Assembly: GCF_001042475.2 (NCBI RefSeq) | Contig: NZ_LECW02000067.1 | Location: 1-64,000 of the forward strand | DNA from: Bacillus glycinifermentans | GTDB lineage: Bacteria > Bacillota > Bacilli > Bacillales > Bacillaceae | Direction: 5' to 3' | Length of the DNA: 64,000 nt | Part shown: in pieces, positions 6,641-15,525 of the stretch | How positions within the stretch are numbered: the stretch's first letter is position 1 | Layout of the letters: every line of letters starts with the position of its first letter | Notes under the pieces: generated by a model | The model's input: only the letters and a program-made list of their open reading frames with translations | Database searches by the model: none | Told to the model about the DNA's origin: nothing | Translations under genes and position numbers: made by a program

Positions 6641-6699
6641 AGGGGCGCATGTTCCTCGGTGGCGGATTATTTGGGCAGGTTCGATCCCTGCCGCCCCTG
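6641..6699 (+). tRNA. Shortened tRNA-like element
   Basis: AGGGGCG (6641-6647) pairs perfectly with CGCCCCT (6692-6698), and a textbook T arm (GCAGG-TTCGATC-CCTGC) lies next to the 3' strand. Only about 25 bases separate position 9 from the T arm, too few for both D and anticodon arms, so this is a truncated or armless tRNA-like element and no anticodon can be assigned. Confidence 0.4.
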
Positions 6700-6755
6700 T
6701 AAAAGCAGGTTTCACGATGAAGCGCGCTTTGAGAAACGAAAAGGAGACGATGTGA

Positions 6756-7112
6756 ATGGCGGATAAACGCGAATCAATAGAAATGGATAGCAGGAACGGA
6801 GTCATCCTCGGGTATCATAATCCGAATTTCGAAAAAAATGGAAAGATCAGAGACGTAAACGTAAAGGTAAGCGTAGAGGTATCCGAAGCCATCACTGGCC
6901 TTAAAGCTCTTCAACGCGAAGCAAAGGCGGCGACGCAAGCGCTGGCTGAATTGCGGCAGGAGCAGGTGGAGATTAGCGTTGAAGAGGTGGTGCGTACTCT
7001 CGAAAAAGCTCTCGAAAACTCTAATGTGGATGTGTCCAACCTAAAAGAGGGATTGCGGAAATGGTTCGAGACTATTAGTGAGGTTGATGCGGATGAAAGC
7101 AATTTGCGATAG
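6756..7112 (+). CDS. Hypothetical phage protein with coiled-coil region
   Basis: A 118-residue acidic protein. Residues 40-110 are helical and rich in Ala, Glu and Lys (ITGLKALQREAKAATQALAELRQ), suggesting a coiled coil. ATG 6756 follows AAAGGAGACGA. Its end overlaps the next gene by about 20 bases, so the two are probably co-translated. No family recognised. Confidence 0.65.
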   Translation: MADKRESIEMDSRNGVILGYHNPNFEKNGKIRDVNVKVSVEVSEAITGLKALQREAKAATQALAELRQEQVEISVEEVVRTLEKALENSNVDVSNLKEGLRKWFETISEVDADESNLR

Positions 7113-7395
7113 TTGTTACAATCCGTTTGCCGCAACTCCGCAAGAGAGGGCGATCCGAAAAGGCGTTATCGAGACCTTCTTTTCGTGCCCTCATTGTGGT
7201 CATCATTATTGCGCGGCAGTAACGAATCATCAGGTTCGTAAGCTGATTAACGAGCTCCAAACGTTGCGACTTTCCGGTCCTCCTAGCGATAAGGAAGAAC
7301 CGGCTAAACATAAAGACAAAATTTTGAGATTAAAAGCGGATATTGACGACAAAATGGATGATCTGAAACGAATATATTGCGTCGACAAGTCCTAA
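7093..7395 (+). CDS. Zinc-ribbon phage protein
   Basis: A 100-residue protein with CDSC (4-7) and CPHC (about 32-35) knuckles followed by H-H-Y-C, then a charged helical tail. ATG 7093 is preferred because GAGG lies 9 bases upstream; a GTG at 7078 and ATG at 7087 are in frame but badly spaced. It ends next to the recombinase gene, convergently. Similar proteins occur in many Bacillus phages as conserved proteins of unknown role. Confidence 0.65.
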   Translation: MKAICDSCYNPFAATPQERAIRKGVIETFFSCPHCGHHYCAAVTNHQVRKLINELQTLRLSGPPSDKEEPAKHKDKILRLKADIDDKMDDLKRIYCVDKS

Positions 7396-7937
7396 ACCTC
7401 GATGCTTTCGTAAGCTTCCGATATCTCATCGGCCGTAATTCCGATATATTTCAACGTCTCGCGCTCGCTTGAGTGGTTGAGCATCGACATAATGCGCGTG
7501 ATATCAACGCCGTTCTCGTATAGGCGATAACCAAACGTCTTACGGAGCGAGTGCGTACCGATGCTGCCAATCTTTTCGTAAATGCCGGCCTCTTTGGCTG
7601 CGTCGCTCAATATCCGATAGGCCTGAACGCGGGTGATCGGCTTACCACCTTTGCGACTGGCGAATATGTAATCATCGTCATCGCCTTTGAGTTGGGAAAC
7701 GATCTTAAGAACGGAAGGGCTAAACGTGATCACACGCTTTTTCTTCCGTTTCTTTTCTTGGAGTGTAATCGATTTTTGGCCGCGAAGCTCTCCGATTTTT
7801 AACAGCAACAAGTCGCTGATACGCAGACCGAAAGCGGTACCTAATTGCGCGAGCCATCGATCCCGTCCCGGCTTGAGCGCCTTTATGAACTTATTGTAAT
7901 CGCGTTTTGATTTAATCGGAAAAACTTCGTTAGCCAT
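7392..7937 (-). CDS. Short tyrosine recombinase
   Basis: A 181-residue catalytic-domain recombinase lacking the usual N-terminal core-binding domain. Active-site residues are visible: Arg39 (FGLRISDLLLL), a basic beta-hairpin (KKRKKKRV, 62-69), His129-Arg132 (HSLRK), His155 (LNHSS) and the nucleophile Tyr164 (LKYIGI). Such compact XerC-like proteins are found just before the terminase genes in Bacillus phages. They may integrate, resolve dimers or act on the packaging site. ATG 7937 has a GAGGTGA binding site; the TGTAAC palindrome at 7953 lies directly upstream. Confidence 0.85.
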   Translation of the reverse strand: MANEVFPIKSKRDYNKFIKALKPGRDRWLAQLGTAFGLRISDLLLLKIGELRGQKSITLQEKKRKKKRVITFSPSVLKIVSQLKGDDDDYIFASRKGGKPITRVQAYRILSDAAKEAGIYEKIGSIGTHSLRKTFGYRLYENGVDITRIMSMLNHSSERETLKYIGITADEISEAYESIEV

Positions 7938-7952
7938 AACGATTCACCTCTA

Positions 7953-7978
7953 TGTAACTTAAAAATGATTTTGTTACA
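7953..7978. promoter_or_regulatory. TGTAAC inverted repeat, copy 2
   Basis: TGTAAC-N14-GTTACA between the divergent recombinase and terminase genes. On the minus strand it reads TGTAACAAAATCA, matching copy 1 at 5796-5820. It is placed to control the recombinase gene, or to serve as its binding site. Confidence 0.5.
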
Positions 7979-8041
7979 TTCATATTAACGAAAAAGATAA
8001 CGAAAGTCAATACGAAATTGAAACGAAAGGAGGCTGCCAAT

Positions 8042-9796
8042 TTGGCGTACATTAACGGAAAATGGCTGGATCGCGAAGAAAGGCAGGAGCGGATCGATTT
8101 ATTGACCGAGCGTGTCCGTAAATTGGTGGCGCTCATTAAGTCCGGGAAGGCTACGGAATACCATATCGACACATTCCGGAAGGATAAAGCAGAGTTGACG
8201 AAGCTGAAGCGGGTCCATAAGGCTGAACTCGATGTCGCGTACTTCACCTACGAATACCTTAGTGACGGCCTAAACCCGGATAACGAGGACAATGTCGTTC
8301 GTAACTCGGACGACGGGACGCCTCATGACGGAATCGAAAATATTGCGAAGATCCACGAAGAGTTTTTTGATCTTTGTAACTACGTGAACCACGAAAAAAG
8401 GAACGCTAGGCTTGCGATTGCGGCGGCGCGGGGACATTCGAAGTCCGGTATGTTTTCGAATGCCCTTCCGTTACATCAAGCGGCCTTTCGAAAGCGCAAA
8501 TATATTCTGATCATTTCCGAAACGGACTCACTCTCGAAAAAACTTATCGGATGGGTTAACAAGCAGATGAAATTCAATCAGAAGCTGCGTGAAGACTTCG
8601 GACCGATGATGCATGAATCCGCAAGTCGTAACGAAAAAGATAACGAAGAAGCGTTCATCACAACAACGAACATTCTGATTGAATCATCTTCTTCCGGCAA
8701 ACAGTTGCGGGGGAAAAGACACGGAGCCGTACGTCCCGATCTCGTAATAATTGACGACCCATCATCCAGTAACAACGAAGGCACAAAGGAAGCTCGCGAA
8801 AAGCTCGTTCATTGGTTCAACTCCGTTGTCGTGCCGATCGGATCTAAAGCGACGGCGATCATACTTGTCGGAACAATGGTCTCGGCAACCGGTCTACTAA
8901 ACCACGTCTTGAAGCGGAAGGACTTTAAATCGAGCTTTCATGGTGCCATCATTAGCGAACCGACAAATCCGCAGCTATGGGAAAAGTATTGCGAAATCTA
9001 TGCGCGCTCAGAGTCGATGGAAGAAGTCGATGAGTTTTACGCGCAGAATAAAGAGGCGTTGGAGGAAGGCATTGAACTCGCGTGGCCGTGGCGGTGGACT
9101 TACCGGGAGCTCATGCACGAAAAGGTAAACATGGGAACGCGGGCCTACAATTCGGAGTTCCGAAACCTTGCGTTCAGTGAAGATGAGCAATTTTTCTTCC
9201 CGGAAAACTACGCTTACTACCATTACTACCACGAGAACGGTGTTGCTTATGTCGTTTATAACGATCTGAAAATACCGATAAGGGACCTATTAATCTGTGG
9301 TGCTTGGGATATTGCGCAAGGAAAGAACGCACGGTCTTGTTATAACTCGGTCATTACGCTCGGAAAGCATGAGCCGACCGGATATATTTTTGTACTTGAC
9401 GAGTATGCGTCGAAAGAGCCGGCGCATGTTTACATTGACATCATCGTTAAAAAGATCAAGCAGTACCGTCACCGGATATTTAATGTTGAAACGATCAATG
9501 CTCAGCACGAGTTTTACCGGCAATTGCAGGAAGCGGTTAGAAAAGAAGGGCTTTATACGTGCCGCGTCAACGATGTTAAGTCGCACAGGTCATCGAAAGA
9601 CGAGCGCATTCAATCGTTGGAGCCGATGCTGCACAACAAAACGCTTATTCTAAACGACCGCCACACGATGCTCTTAGATCAGATGGCGCAATACCCCTTT
9701 GGGGATTACGTGGATTCACTCGATGCGCTACAGCAAGCTATAGAAGGAGTTTTCCGACCTAAAACGAGACTTGTAGCAAAGCCGAATTGGATTTAA
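8042..9796 (+). CDS. Phage terminase, large subunit
   Basis: A 584-residue packaging motor. The ATPase part shows an atypical Walker A, ARGHSKSG (about 129-136), and a Walker B, DLVIIDDP (about 233-239). The nuclease part begins at CGAWDIAQGK (about 415-425), where the Asp should bind metal, and ends with SLDALQQAI. It cuts concatemeric phage DNA and pumps it through the portal. I chose TTG 8042, which has AGGAGG 8 bases upstream, rather than the earlier in-frame codon at 8018. It opens the late operon; the next gene starts 17 bases later. Confidence 0.9.
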   Translation: MAYINGKWLDREERQERIDLLTERVRKLVALIKSGKATEYHIDTFRKDKAELTKLKRVHKAELDVAYFTYEYLSDGLNPDNEDNVVRNSDDGTPHDGIENIAKIHEEFFDLCNYVNHEKRNARLAIAAARGHSKSGMFSNALPLHQAAFRKRKYILIISETDSLSKKLIGWVNKQMKFNQKLREDFGPMMHESASRNEKDNEEAFITTTNILIESSSSGKQLRGKRHGAVRPDLVIIDDPSSSNNEGTKEAREKLVHWFNSVVVPIGSKATAIILVGTMVSATGLLNHVLKRKDFKSSFHGAIISEPTNPQLWEKYCEIYARSESMEEVDEFYAQNKEALEEGIELAWPWRWTYRELMHEKVNMGTRAYNSEFRNLAFSEDEQFFFPENYAYYHYYHENGVAYVVYNDLKIPIRDLLICGAWDIAQGKNARSCYNSVITLGKHEPTGYIFVLDEYASKEPAHVYIDIIVKKIKQYRHRIFNVETINAQHEFYRQLQEAVRKEGLYTCRVNDVKSHRSSKDERIQSLEPMLHNKTLILNDRHTMLLDQMAQYPFGDYVDSLDALQQAIEGVFRPKTRLVAKPNWI

Positions 9797-9812
9797 AGTG
9801 GGAGGCGAAATA

Positions 9813-10241
9813 ATGTCACGATTAAAAGAACTAGAAGCAAAATTAACGTTACAACAACGTAAGGCTGCGCTTTTGCTTGTCGAGAACGAGTTGATGGCCG
9901 AAGCAAGAAAGACGCAAGAGGAGCTCGCCAAGGATATCGGCGCCGACCGCGTCACAGTCTACCGATGGCGGACGCAGAACAAAGCATTCATCGAATATAT
10001 GAACCTACTTGCGGACGATATGCTTTCCGGGCACAGATCGGAAGTGTATGCACAGCTAATGAAGCTTATCCGAAGCTCTCAACCGTCAGTCAAAGCGATC
10101 GACTTGTTCCTCAAACGGTATGGATTGCTTACAGAGCGCCAAGTCACAGCGACAGAGAACGAGAGTGGATCGTCCAGTAACGAAGATATCGCGAAAGAAA
10201 TCGAAGATATTGACGAATTGCTTAACGATAGGAAAGAGTAG
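9813..10241 (+). CDS. phBC6A51-type helix-turn-helix protein, probable small terminase
   Basis: A 142-residue protein with a helix-turn-helix at about 34-60 (QEELAKDIGADRVTVYRWR), then a helical oligomerisation-type region and an acidic tail. Position between large terminase and portal and the DNA-binding fold indicate the small terminase that recognises the packaging site; in this phage family it follows, rather than precedes, the large subunit. ATG 9813 follows GGGAGG. The link to phBC6A51 phage is from memory of the family. Confidence 0.75.
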   Translation: MSRLKELEAKLTLQQRKAALLLVENELMAEARKTQEELAKDIGADRVTVYRWRTQNKAFIEYMNLLADDMLSGHRSEVYAQLMKLIRSSQPSVKAIDLFLKRYGLLTERQVTATENESGSSSNEDIAKEIEDIDELLNDRKE

Positions 10242-10243
10242 CT

Positions 10244-11881
10244 ATGAATTTATTTAACCGTAAACACGACGAAGCAGACGAATTCACATACGTAAAAACT
10301 TACGGAATCATCCAGAAGGGCGCTCAATTTCCGCCGCAAGATTCTATCGAAAGACTTGCGAAATATAAGCGGGCTAAAAAATGGTTTGACGGAAAGCAGC
10401 GTGATGTATACGAACGGGCAACGGCGATTTTAAAGGATTCGCCATTCTCAGCGCAGCTCGAAAAGCTTTATATAGCCGTTAACCTTGCGGATATTCTTGT
10501 CACCAAGCCCGCGGATCTGCTCGTCGGCGAGCCGGTCCGTTTTGAGAGCGGAAAATCCGATCAGAGTAAGGAGCAAAAAGCGCTAAATAGGTACGTTGAG
10601 GAAAACGATATTAACCAGTTGATACACGAAAGTGCGACAGCCAATGGATATCGCGGTGACGCGTGGTTTAAGGTTCGGTATGGCTACCGGCAGGACTATT
10701 CGGAACTTAAAAAGATGGGGCTGATCGAAGGAGATGCGCCAGAAGGCGTTGAGATGGAGCCGATTATTGAACACGTTAATGCAAGTTGGGTATTTCCGGA
10801 GACGTCAGCCGGCAATGTTAAGCAAACAAAAGCGATCAACATTGCACAAGTGGAATGGGTTGAAACCGAAAAAACAGAGATCCCTTTCCTAAATGTTGAG
10901 CGGCATATTCCGGGTTACATTCTATACTCGCGTCACCGACTTTATGAGAACGGTGTCGATACGTCAACAGGTACACCTATTCCGGTATTTACTATCGGAG
11001 ATGAGGTTCCAACAGGACGAGATGAGAATTTAGAAGTAACGAATCTTCCGCACATTCCGGTTTTTCACATACCGTATAAATCGGTTGATGATTCGTTCTT
11101 CGGAATTGGACTTATCGAAAAGCTCGAAACGGTATTCGCAGCGATTAACGACCGACTTGTTCAGATCGATTATATTCTCTGGAAACACAGCGATCCTACA
11201 GCGTATGGTCCGGATTTAGAAGCGACTAATGGGGCCGTGCAGTTTGGCGGCAAATACATTCCGGTTACTAAAGACGACCCGACGCCTGGGTATATGGTAT
11301 GGCAAGCGCAGCTTGATGCCGCATTCAAGGAACTCGATATTTTACTTAGCGTCGTCTTTCAGATGTCTGAGACTCCGCAATGGCTTTTCGGAACCACAAT
11401 GTCTGGCGATAATTCGGGCGGAACCGGGACTTCCCATACAGATGGCGCGGCAATCAAAGCGCGATTCATGCCTATTCTTTCGAAAGTAAAACGTATTCGC
11501 GCCCATTACGATAAAGCAATCCGCGATGCGCTTTGGACGTGTATGTTGTTCGATAAAGAGTTTGGAGACTTAGACGTTTCTGATCCGGTTTATCCTAAAG
11601 CAATTTGGAGCGACGGAATTCCTCGAAACGAAAAAGAAGCTGCTGAGATCGCGAACATTCGGACCGGCGGTAAACCTACGATTGATGTTCGCTCTGCGAT
11701 TAAAGAACTTGACGAAGTTGATGACGAAAAAGCTGAAGAGATCATTCGTAGAATTGAAGACGACGAAAAGAGCGTTAATGGATTCGTTGATGGTTCTGTT
11801 TTTAACGAGCAGGAAGAGAAGCCAGAGTCTCAGGGAGAGCCTGAAATTAAGGAAGAGTTTATCGAAGAGGATAGAGAATAA
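10244..11881 (+). CDS. Portal protein (SPP1 gp6-like)
   Basis: A 545-residue portal of the SPP1 gp6 family. Features include NLADILVTKPADLLVGEPVRF near residue 85-105, a long beta-rich wing, the SVVFQMSETPQWLFG region before the central channel helix, and a very acidic C-terminal tail (about 495-545). Twelve copies form the DNA gate at one capsid vertex. It starts 2 bases after the small terminase stop and ends overlapping the first base of the minor head gene. Confidence 0.9.
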   Translation: MNLFNRKHDEADEFTYVKTYGIIQKGAQFPPQDSIERLAKYKRAKKWFDGKQRDVYERATAILKDSPFSAQLEKLYIAVNLADILVTKPADLLVGEPVRFESGKSDQSKEQKALNRYVEENDINQLIHESATANGYRGDAWFKVRYGYRQDYSELKKMGLIEGDAPEGVEMEPIIEHVNASWVFPETSAGNVKQTKAINIAQVEWVETEKTEIPFLNVERHIPGYILYSRHRLYENGVDTSTGTPIPVFTIGDEVPTGRDENLEVTNLPHIPVFHIPYKSVDDSFFGIGLIEKLETVFAAINDRLVQIDYILWKHSDPTAYGPDLEATNGAVQFGGKYIPVTKDDPTPGYMVWQAQLDAAFKELDILLSVVFQMSETPQWLFGTTMSGDNSGGTGTSHTDGAAIKARFMPILSKVKRIRAHYDKAIRDALWTCMLFDKEFGDLDVSDPVYPKAIWSDGIPRNEKEAAEIANIRTGGKPTIDVRSAIKELDEVDDEKAEEIIRRIEDDEKSVNGFVDGSVFNEQEEKPESQGEPEIKEEFIEEDRE

Positions 11882-12699
11882 TGCGGGTTCCAGAGCCGAC
11901 ATACCGGTACGAAGTAGATCAGCTCACAGCATATTATAAAGACGCCGTTCAGGACATTATGGCCGAACTAGATCGGGTAGACTTAGATAATTTTCGTCAA
12001 GCAAACGCGAAAGCAACTCTCTCGTCAATTGCGGAGATTTTATCCGAATTAGACGACAAGACGAAGGAGTGGGTTGAAAAGAATATCCCCATTGCAGCTA
12101 GGCAGGGCGTAATTAACACGATAATTGCGTTAGGAATTGCGCAAACAGTTGAAAAAGCATCTCAAATCGCTTCCTTTTCGTGGTTAAACAAGGAAATGAT
12201 TGCGGCTGCTGTCGCCGATACTCAAGCGGATCTCCTCGCAGTGACACAAAATATTGATCGGAAAACGAAAGCGGCTGTCCGGAAAGCCGTTTCGGATTCC
12301 ATGCGGTATCACATGACGCGGGGCGAAAACGGTCGTCGAACTATTGCGGCAGACATTCGCAATACGCTTCAGCAATCAGTTAGAACAGGAATCATAGACG
12401 CTGCGGGAAGGCGCTGGCGTCCGGAAGTTTACGCGGACATGGTAACCAGAACGAAGATGATGGAAACTTACCGGGAAGCAACGACAAACGAGGCTCTTAA
12501 AAGAAACGTTTATTATGCCGTTATTTCTTCGCATGGAGCAACGGATGCCTGCCGTAACTACGAGGGAAAAATAATGAAGTTAACCGATGATGCACCCGGC
12601 GATTATCCGACCTATGACCAGCTAAAATCGTCGGGTCAGATATGGCACCCGAATTGTAAGCATACCTTTTCACCAATAAGAAATCCTGAGGGGGGTTAA
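11881..12699 (+). CDS. Minor head protein (SPP1 gp7 / Mu F-like)
   Basis: A 272-residue protein with a long helical N-terminus and a C-terminal Mu F-type domain, recognisable by VTRTKMMETYREA and the conserved end IWHPNCKHTFSPI with CRNYEG upstream. Proteins of this class are packaged inside the head near the portal and help DNA enter the host. The start overlaps the portal stop, consistent with coupled translation. Confidence 0.85.
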   Translation: MRVPEPTYRYEVDQLTAYYKDAVQDIMAELDRVDLDNFRQANAKATLSSIAEILSELDDKTKEWVEKNIPIAARQGVINTIIALGIAQTVEKASQIASFSWLNKEMIAAAVADTQADLLAVTQNIDRKTKAAVRKAVSDSMRYHMTRGENGRRTIAADIRNTLQQSVRTGIIDAAGRRWRPEVYADMVTRTKMMETYREATTNEALKRNVYYAVISSHGATDACRNYEGKIMKLTDDAPGDYPTYDQLKSSGQIWHPNCKHTFSPIRNPEGG

Positions 12700-12702
12700 A
12701 AG

Positions 12703-13257
12703 TTGAACGTAAATAACAAAATGCGCGTCGGAATTTCTAACGATTCTCGGGGCGTTAGTAAGGTAGTAGACGAATCTCTCGACGGAACAAAAGCGATTCC
12801 GGTTGTATTCGTCCAAAAAACCGCAGACGGAAGCTTTTCGTACGGATCAGAGCCGGTAGAAGGAACACACCTCGATAACGAAATGAACCATCCTATCGAA
12901 ACTGATCCGTCAGGAACCGCCGAAATAGTTGACGAAGATGTTAACGGAGTAAAGGCTGTACCGATCGTACTTGTAACGAAAAACGCCGAGGGTGAGTTCG
13001 TTTACACAAGTTTGGATAGCGGAAATTCTGACGTTGAATGGTCGGCCATCTTAAATAAGCCGACATCTTTTCCACCGTCATCACACACGCATCCTATTTC
13101 GCAAATTACGAATCTGCAAACAACGCTGAACTCGAAATTGACTGCGAGCCAAGCGGCTGCGCAAGCGGATAGTACAGCTACGGATATCGAAGGGTTGGTG
13201 GCGGACTTTAACGCTCTGCTTGCCAAGCTTAGAACCGCCAAAATACTGGCGCAATAG
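12703..13257 (+). CDS. Head fibre protein
   Basis: A 184-residue protein whose C-terminus (QADSTATDIEGLVADFNALLAKL) matches the head-fibre family I know from PF11133. Residues about 16-50 and 66-100 are an internal duplication (DGTKAIPVVFVQK and NGVKAVPIVLVTK), followed by a fibre-like ILNKPTSFPPSSHTH motif seen in phage fibres. It would decorate the capsid surface. TTG start with a GGGGG ribosome binding site 8 bases upstream. Confidence 0.75.
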   Translation: MNVNNKMRVGISNDSRGVSKVVDESLDGTKAIPVVFVQKTADGSFSYGSEPVEGTHLDNEMNHPIETDPSGTAEIVDEDVNGVKAVPIVLVTKNAEGEFVYTSLDSGNSDVEWSAILNKPTSFPPSSHTHPISQITNLQTTLNSKLTASQAAAQADSTATDIEGLVADFNALLAKLRTAKILAQ

Positions 13258-13360
13258 AAGCGGAGAAGGGCGTTTTTTTACTTTGTCCAAAACCGGCTAT
13301 GACATTAAACTGTCCGATAAATTCGTCGCGTTGGACGTTAAAAACGTAATGGGAGGAAAC

Positions 13361-14098
13361 ATGGTTATGGAACAATCGAAATCTCTATTGCCGTTAAATT
13401 TACAGCATTTCGCGGAAGAAACTGAAGACCGGGCGGAACCAGCGGCTGCGGAGCCGAAAAATACCGACACACCTGAACCGCCAAAAGACGAAGCAAAGAC
13501 AATTCCTTATGACAGGTTTAAGCAGGTTAATGACGATTTAAAATCGTTTAAGTCTACGTTTGAAGAATTAGGCATTGACGGAGTTGATTCACTAAAAGCG
13601 CTTGTCGAAGACTACAACGCAAAGAAAACTGCCGAAGATGAGCGTAAGCGTAGCGAAATGACGGAGCTCGAGCGCCTTCAAAATGACTTGAAAGCGAAAG
13701 AAGAGGCCGAGAAAACTCTCGCTCAGCAACTCGAAGATCTTCAAAAAGCTAACGAACGTGAAAAGATCCGCAATGAATTTATTAAGGTTGCTACGAGTAA
13801 TGATATCGCCTACATCGACGACGCCTTGGCGTTGGCTGATCTATCCGCGGTAAAGGTCGAAGACGGAAAGGTTGTCGGAGTTGAAGACGTTGTCAAAACG
13901 CTCGTTGACAATAAACCGTTCTTGGTCAAGAAGAAGGCGCCAAAGCCTATCGGACAGAGCTCGAACGGATCAGACACAGGAGCTTCCGAAAAAACGGCGG
14001 AACAACTACTAGAAGAAGCCGCACAAAGAGCGAAGCACAGCGGACGGCCAGAGGACAAAGTGGCCTACGCAAAATTGAAAAGAGAATTATCGAAGTAA
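13361..14098 (+). CDS. Capsid scaffolding protein
   Basis: A 245-residue protein opening with the scaffold signature LNLQHFAEE, then an acidic, proline-rich linker, a long coiled coil (about residues 75-160, KKTAEDERKRSEMTELERL) and a basic C-terminus for capsid binding. It guides assembly of the major capsid protein encoded next. ATG 13361 follows GGGAGG; the frame extends about 47 codons upstream, but that stretch contains a T-run and no better start. Confidence 0.85.
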   Translation: MVMEQSKSLLPLNLQHFAEETEDRAEPAAAEPKNTDTPEPPKDEAKTIPYDRFKQVNDDLKSFKSTFEELGIDGVDSLKALVEDYNAKKTAEDERKRSEMTELERLQNDLKAKEEAEKTLAQQLEDLQKANEREKIRNEFIKVATSNDIAYIDDALALADLSAVKVEDGKVVGVEDVVKTLVDNKPFLVKKKAPKPIGQSSNGSDTGASEKTAEQLLEEAAQRAKHSGRPEDKVAYAKLKRELSK

Positions 14099-14100
14099 TC

Positions 14101-14127
14101 AGCGCCCTTTAAAAAGGCGCTTTTTTA
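14101..14127 (+). terminator. Terminator just before the major capsid gene
   Basis: GCGCC and GGCGC form the stem, followed by TTTTTT. Only about 26 bases separate it from the capsid start, so no promoter fits in between. Confidence 0.75.
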
Positions 14128-14152
14128 ATGCGAAAATCAAGGGGGAAATTGA

Positions 14153-15244
14153 ATGTCAAAAATTTTATCCGGTGAATTAGTAGGTAAAAAGGAATCCGTT
14201 GTAGATGAGATTCTACTCTTAAATGAGCATCAAACACCATTATTGAATCTATTGGGGTTCGGTTCTCCAGTTACTCAGGTTGAGCACCAATGGTTCGAGG
14301 ATGAAATGATTGCTGATGAATCCAGAGTTGTCGGCGCTAAAACTAACGCGGATACTGAAATTGAAGTAGCTGACGCAGAGCCTTTCCGTTCTGATCAAGT
14401 TGTTAAGATCGGAGAGGAACTCCTCAAAGTTGTCGCGGTTAACGGAACGAAGCTAACTGTTGTACGGGGATACGCCGGAACAACTGCGGAAGCTATTGAA
14501 GACGGCGCAGTTATCCAAGTCCAATTCGTTGAAGGTCGCGAAGGTGCTGACGCACGCGATGCTAAATACAAGCCAAGAAAACGCGTGTCTAACATTACAC
14601 AAATCTTCGATGAAACAATCTCAATCACCGGTACTGCCGCCGCCGTAAGTAACTACGGAATCGATAACCTGTACGAATATGAGAAGCAGAAGAAACAGCT
14701 CGAACTTGCTCTACAACTCGAAAAAGCAGCAATTAGCGGTATTAAGTACGAATCGTCAGACGGAATTGTTCGCCAAATGGAAGGAATGCGTCAGTTCATT
14801 AAAACTAACGTAATTGATGCGAAAAATGCCGCATTAACTGACGAAAAAATTAACGACGCTATGCAGAAGATTTATGAAAGAGGCGGATTCGCAAGCGGCG
14901 GAGCATTTAAGATTATGGTCGGCGCAAAACAAAAACGTGCAATCTCAAACTTCGATAAATCTCAAATCCGTCTGACTCGAGCCGAGAACGGTCGCGGGCA
15001 GGTTGTGGATCACTTCGTTTCTGACTTCGGCCAAGCGGAAATTCTTTTGAATAACAACCTAAACGCGGATGAGCTATTCATCTTCGACGCTAACCGTACA
15101 GAGATCCGACCACTAGCAGATCGCGGATTCTTCCACGAGTACCTTGGTAAGAAAGGTGACTACTTCGAGGGTCAAGTCGTTGGTGAATATACACTACAAT
15201 TCCTACAAGAAAAAGCACACGCACGAATCAAAGGTTTGGCATAA
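14153..15244 (+). CDS. Major capsid protein (SU10 / DUF5309 type)
   Basis: A 363-residue HK97-fold capsid protein of the SU10 family. It opens with SGELVGKKESVVDEI and TPLLNLLG, has the QVEHQWFEDE motif, and an insertion domain with ADAEPFRSDQVVKIGEELLKV. Codon use is smoother than in neighbouring genes, as expected of a highly expressed protein, with AAGGGGGAAATT as ribosome binding site. It is flanked on both sides by terminator hairpins. Confidence 0.92.
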   Translation: MSKILSGELVGKKESVVDEILLLNEHQTPLLNLLGFGSPVTQVEHQWFEDEMIADESRVVGAKTNADTEIEVADAEPFRSDQVVKIGEELLKVVAVNGTKLTVVRGYAGTTAEAIEDGAVIQVQFVEGREGADARDAKYKPRKRVSNITQIFDETISITGTAAAVSNYGIDNLYEYEKQKKQLELALQLEKAAISGIKYESSDGIVRQMEGMRQFIKTNVIDAKNAALTDEKINDAMQKIYERGGFASGGAFKIMVGAKQKRAISNFDKSQIRLTRAENGRGQVVDHFVSDFGQAEILLNNNLNADELFIFDANRTEIRPLADRGFFHEYLGKKGDYFEGQVVGEYTLQFLQEKAHARIKGLA

Positions 15245-15249
15245 TCAAC

Positions 15250-15275
15250 GGCCCGCACTTAGCGGGCCTATTTAT
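15250..15275 (+). terminator. Terminator after the major capsid gene
   Basis: GGCCCGC-acttA-GCGGGCC followed by TATTTATTTT. It closes the capsid mRNA segment. Confidence 0.8.
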
Positions 15276-15298
15276 TTTGACAGAGGTGTTGTGTAGTA

Positions 15299-15511
15299 AT
15301 GGCTGAATTCAAATCAAGGTATCCCGAACTCGGGTTCTATGTGAATGACGTATTTAAGTCGTTCAAAAACGGCATTTATAAAACGGAAGATGCGGACGAA
15401 ATCAAAGTTCTGTCCGAACTTAAAGACGTAACTCAGGTCGATCAACCAACGGAGGAAGCCGCACCTAAACCGGCAGCTAAGAAGCAGACGCGTAAATCCT
15501 CCGCAAAATAA
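15299..15511 (+). CDS. Small head-region protein
   Basis: A 70-residue protein: a short folded N-terminal part (FYVNDVFKSFKNGIYKT) and a low-complexity tail rich in Pro, Ala and Lys (EEAAPKPAAKKQTRKSSAK). Position between capsid and connector genes suggests a capsid-associated or HeH/LEM-like small protein. No firm family. Confidence 0.65.
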   Translation: MAEFKSRYPELGFYVNDVFKSFKNGIYKTEDADEIKVLSELKDVTQVDQPTEEAAPKPAAKKQTRKSSAK

Positions 15512-15525
15512 CAGGGGGTGGCGAT

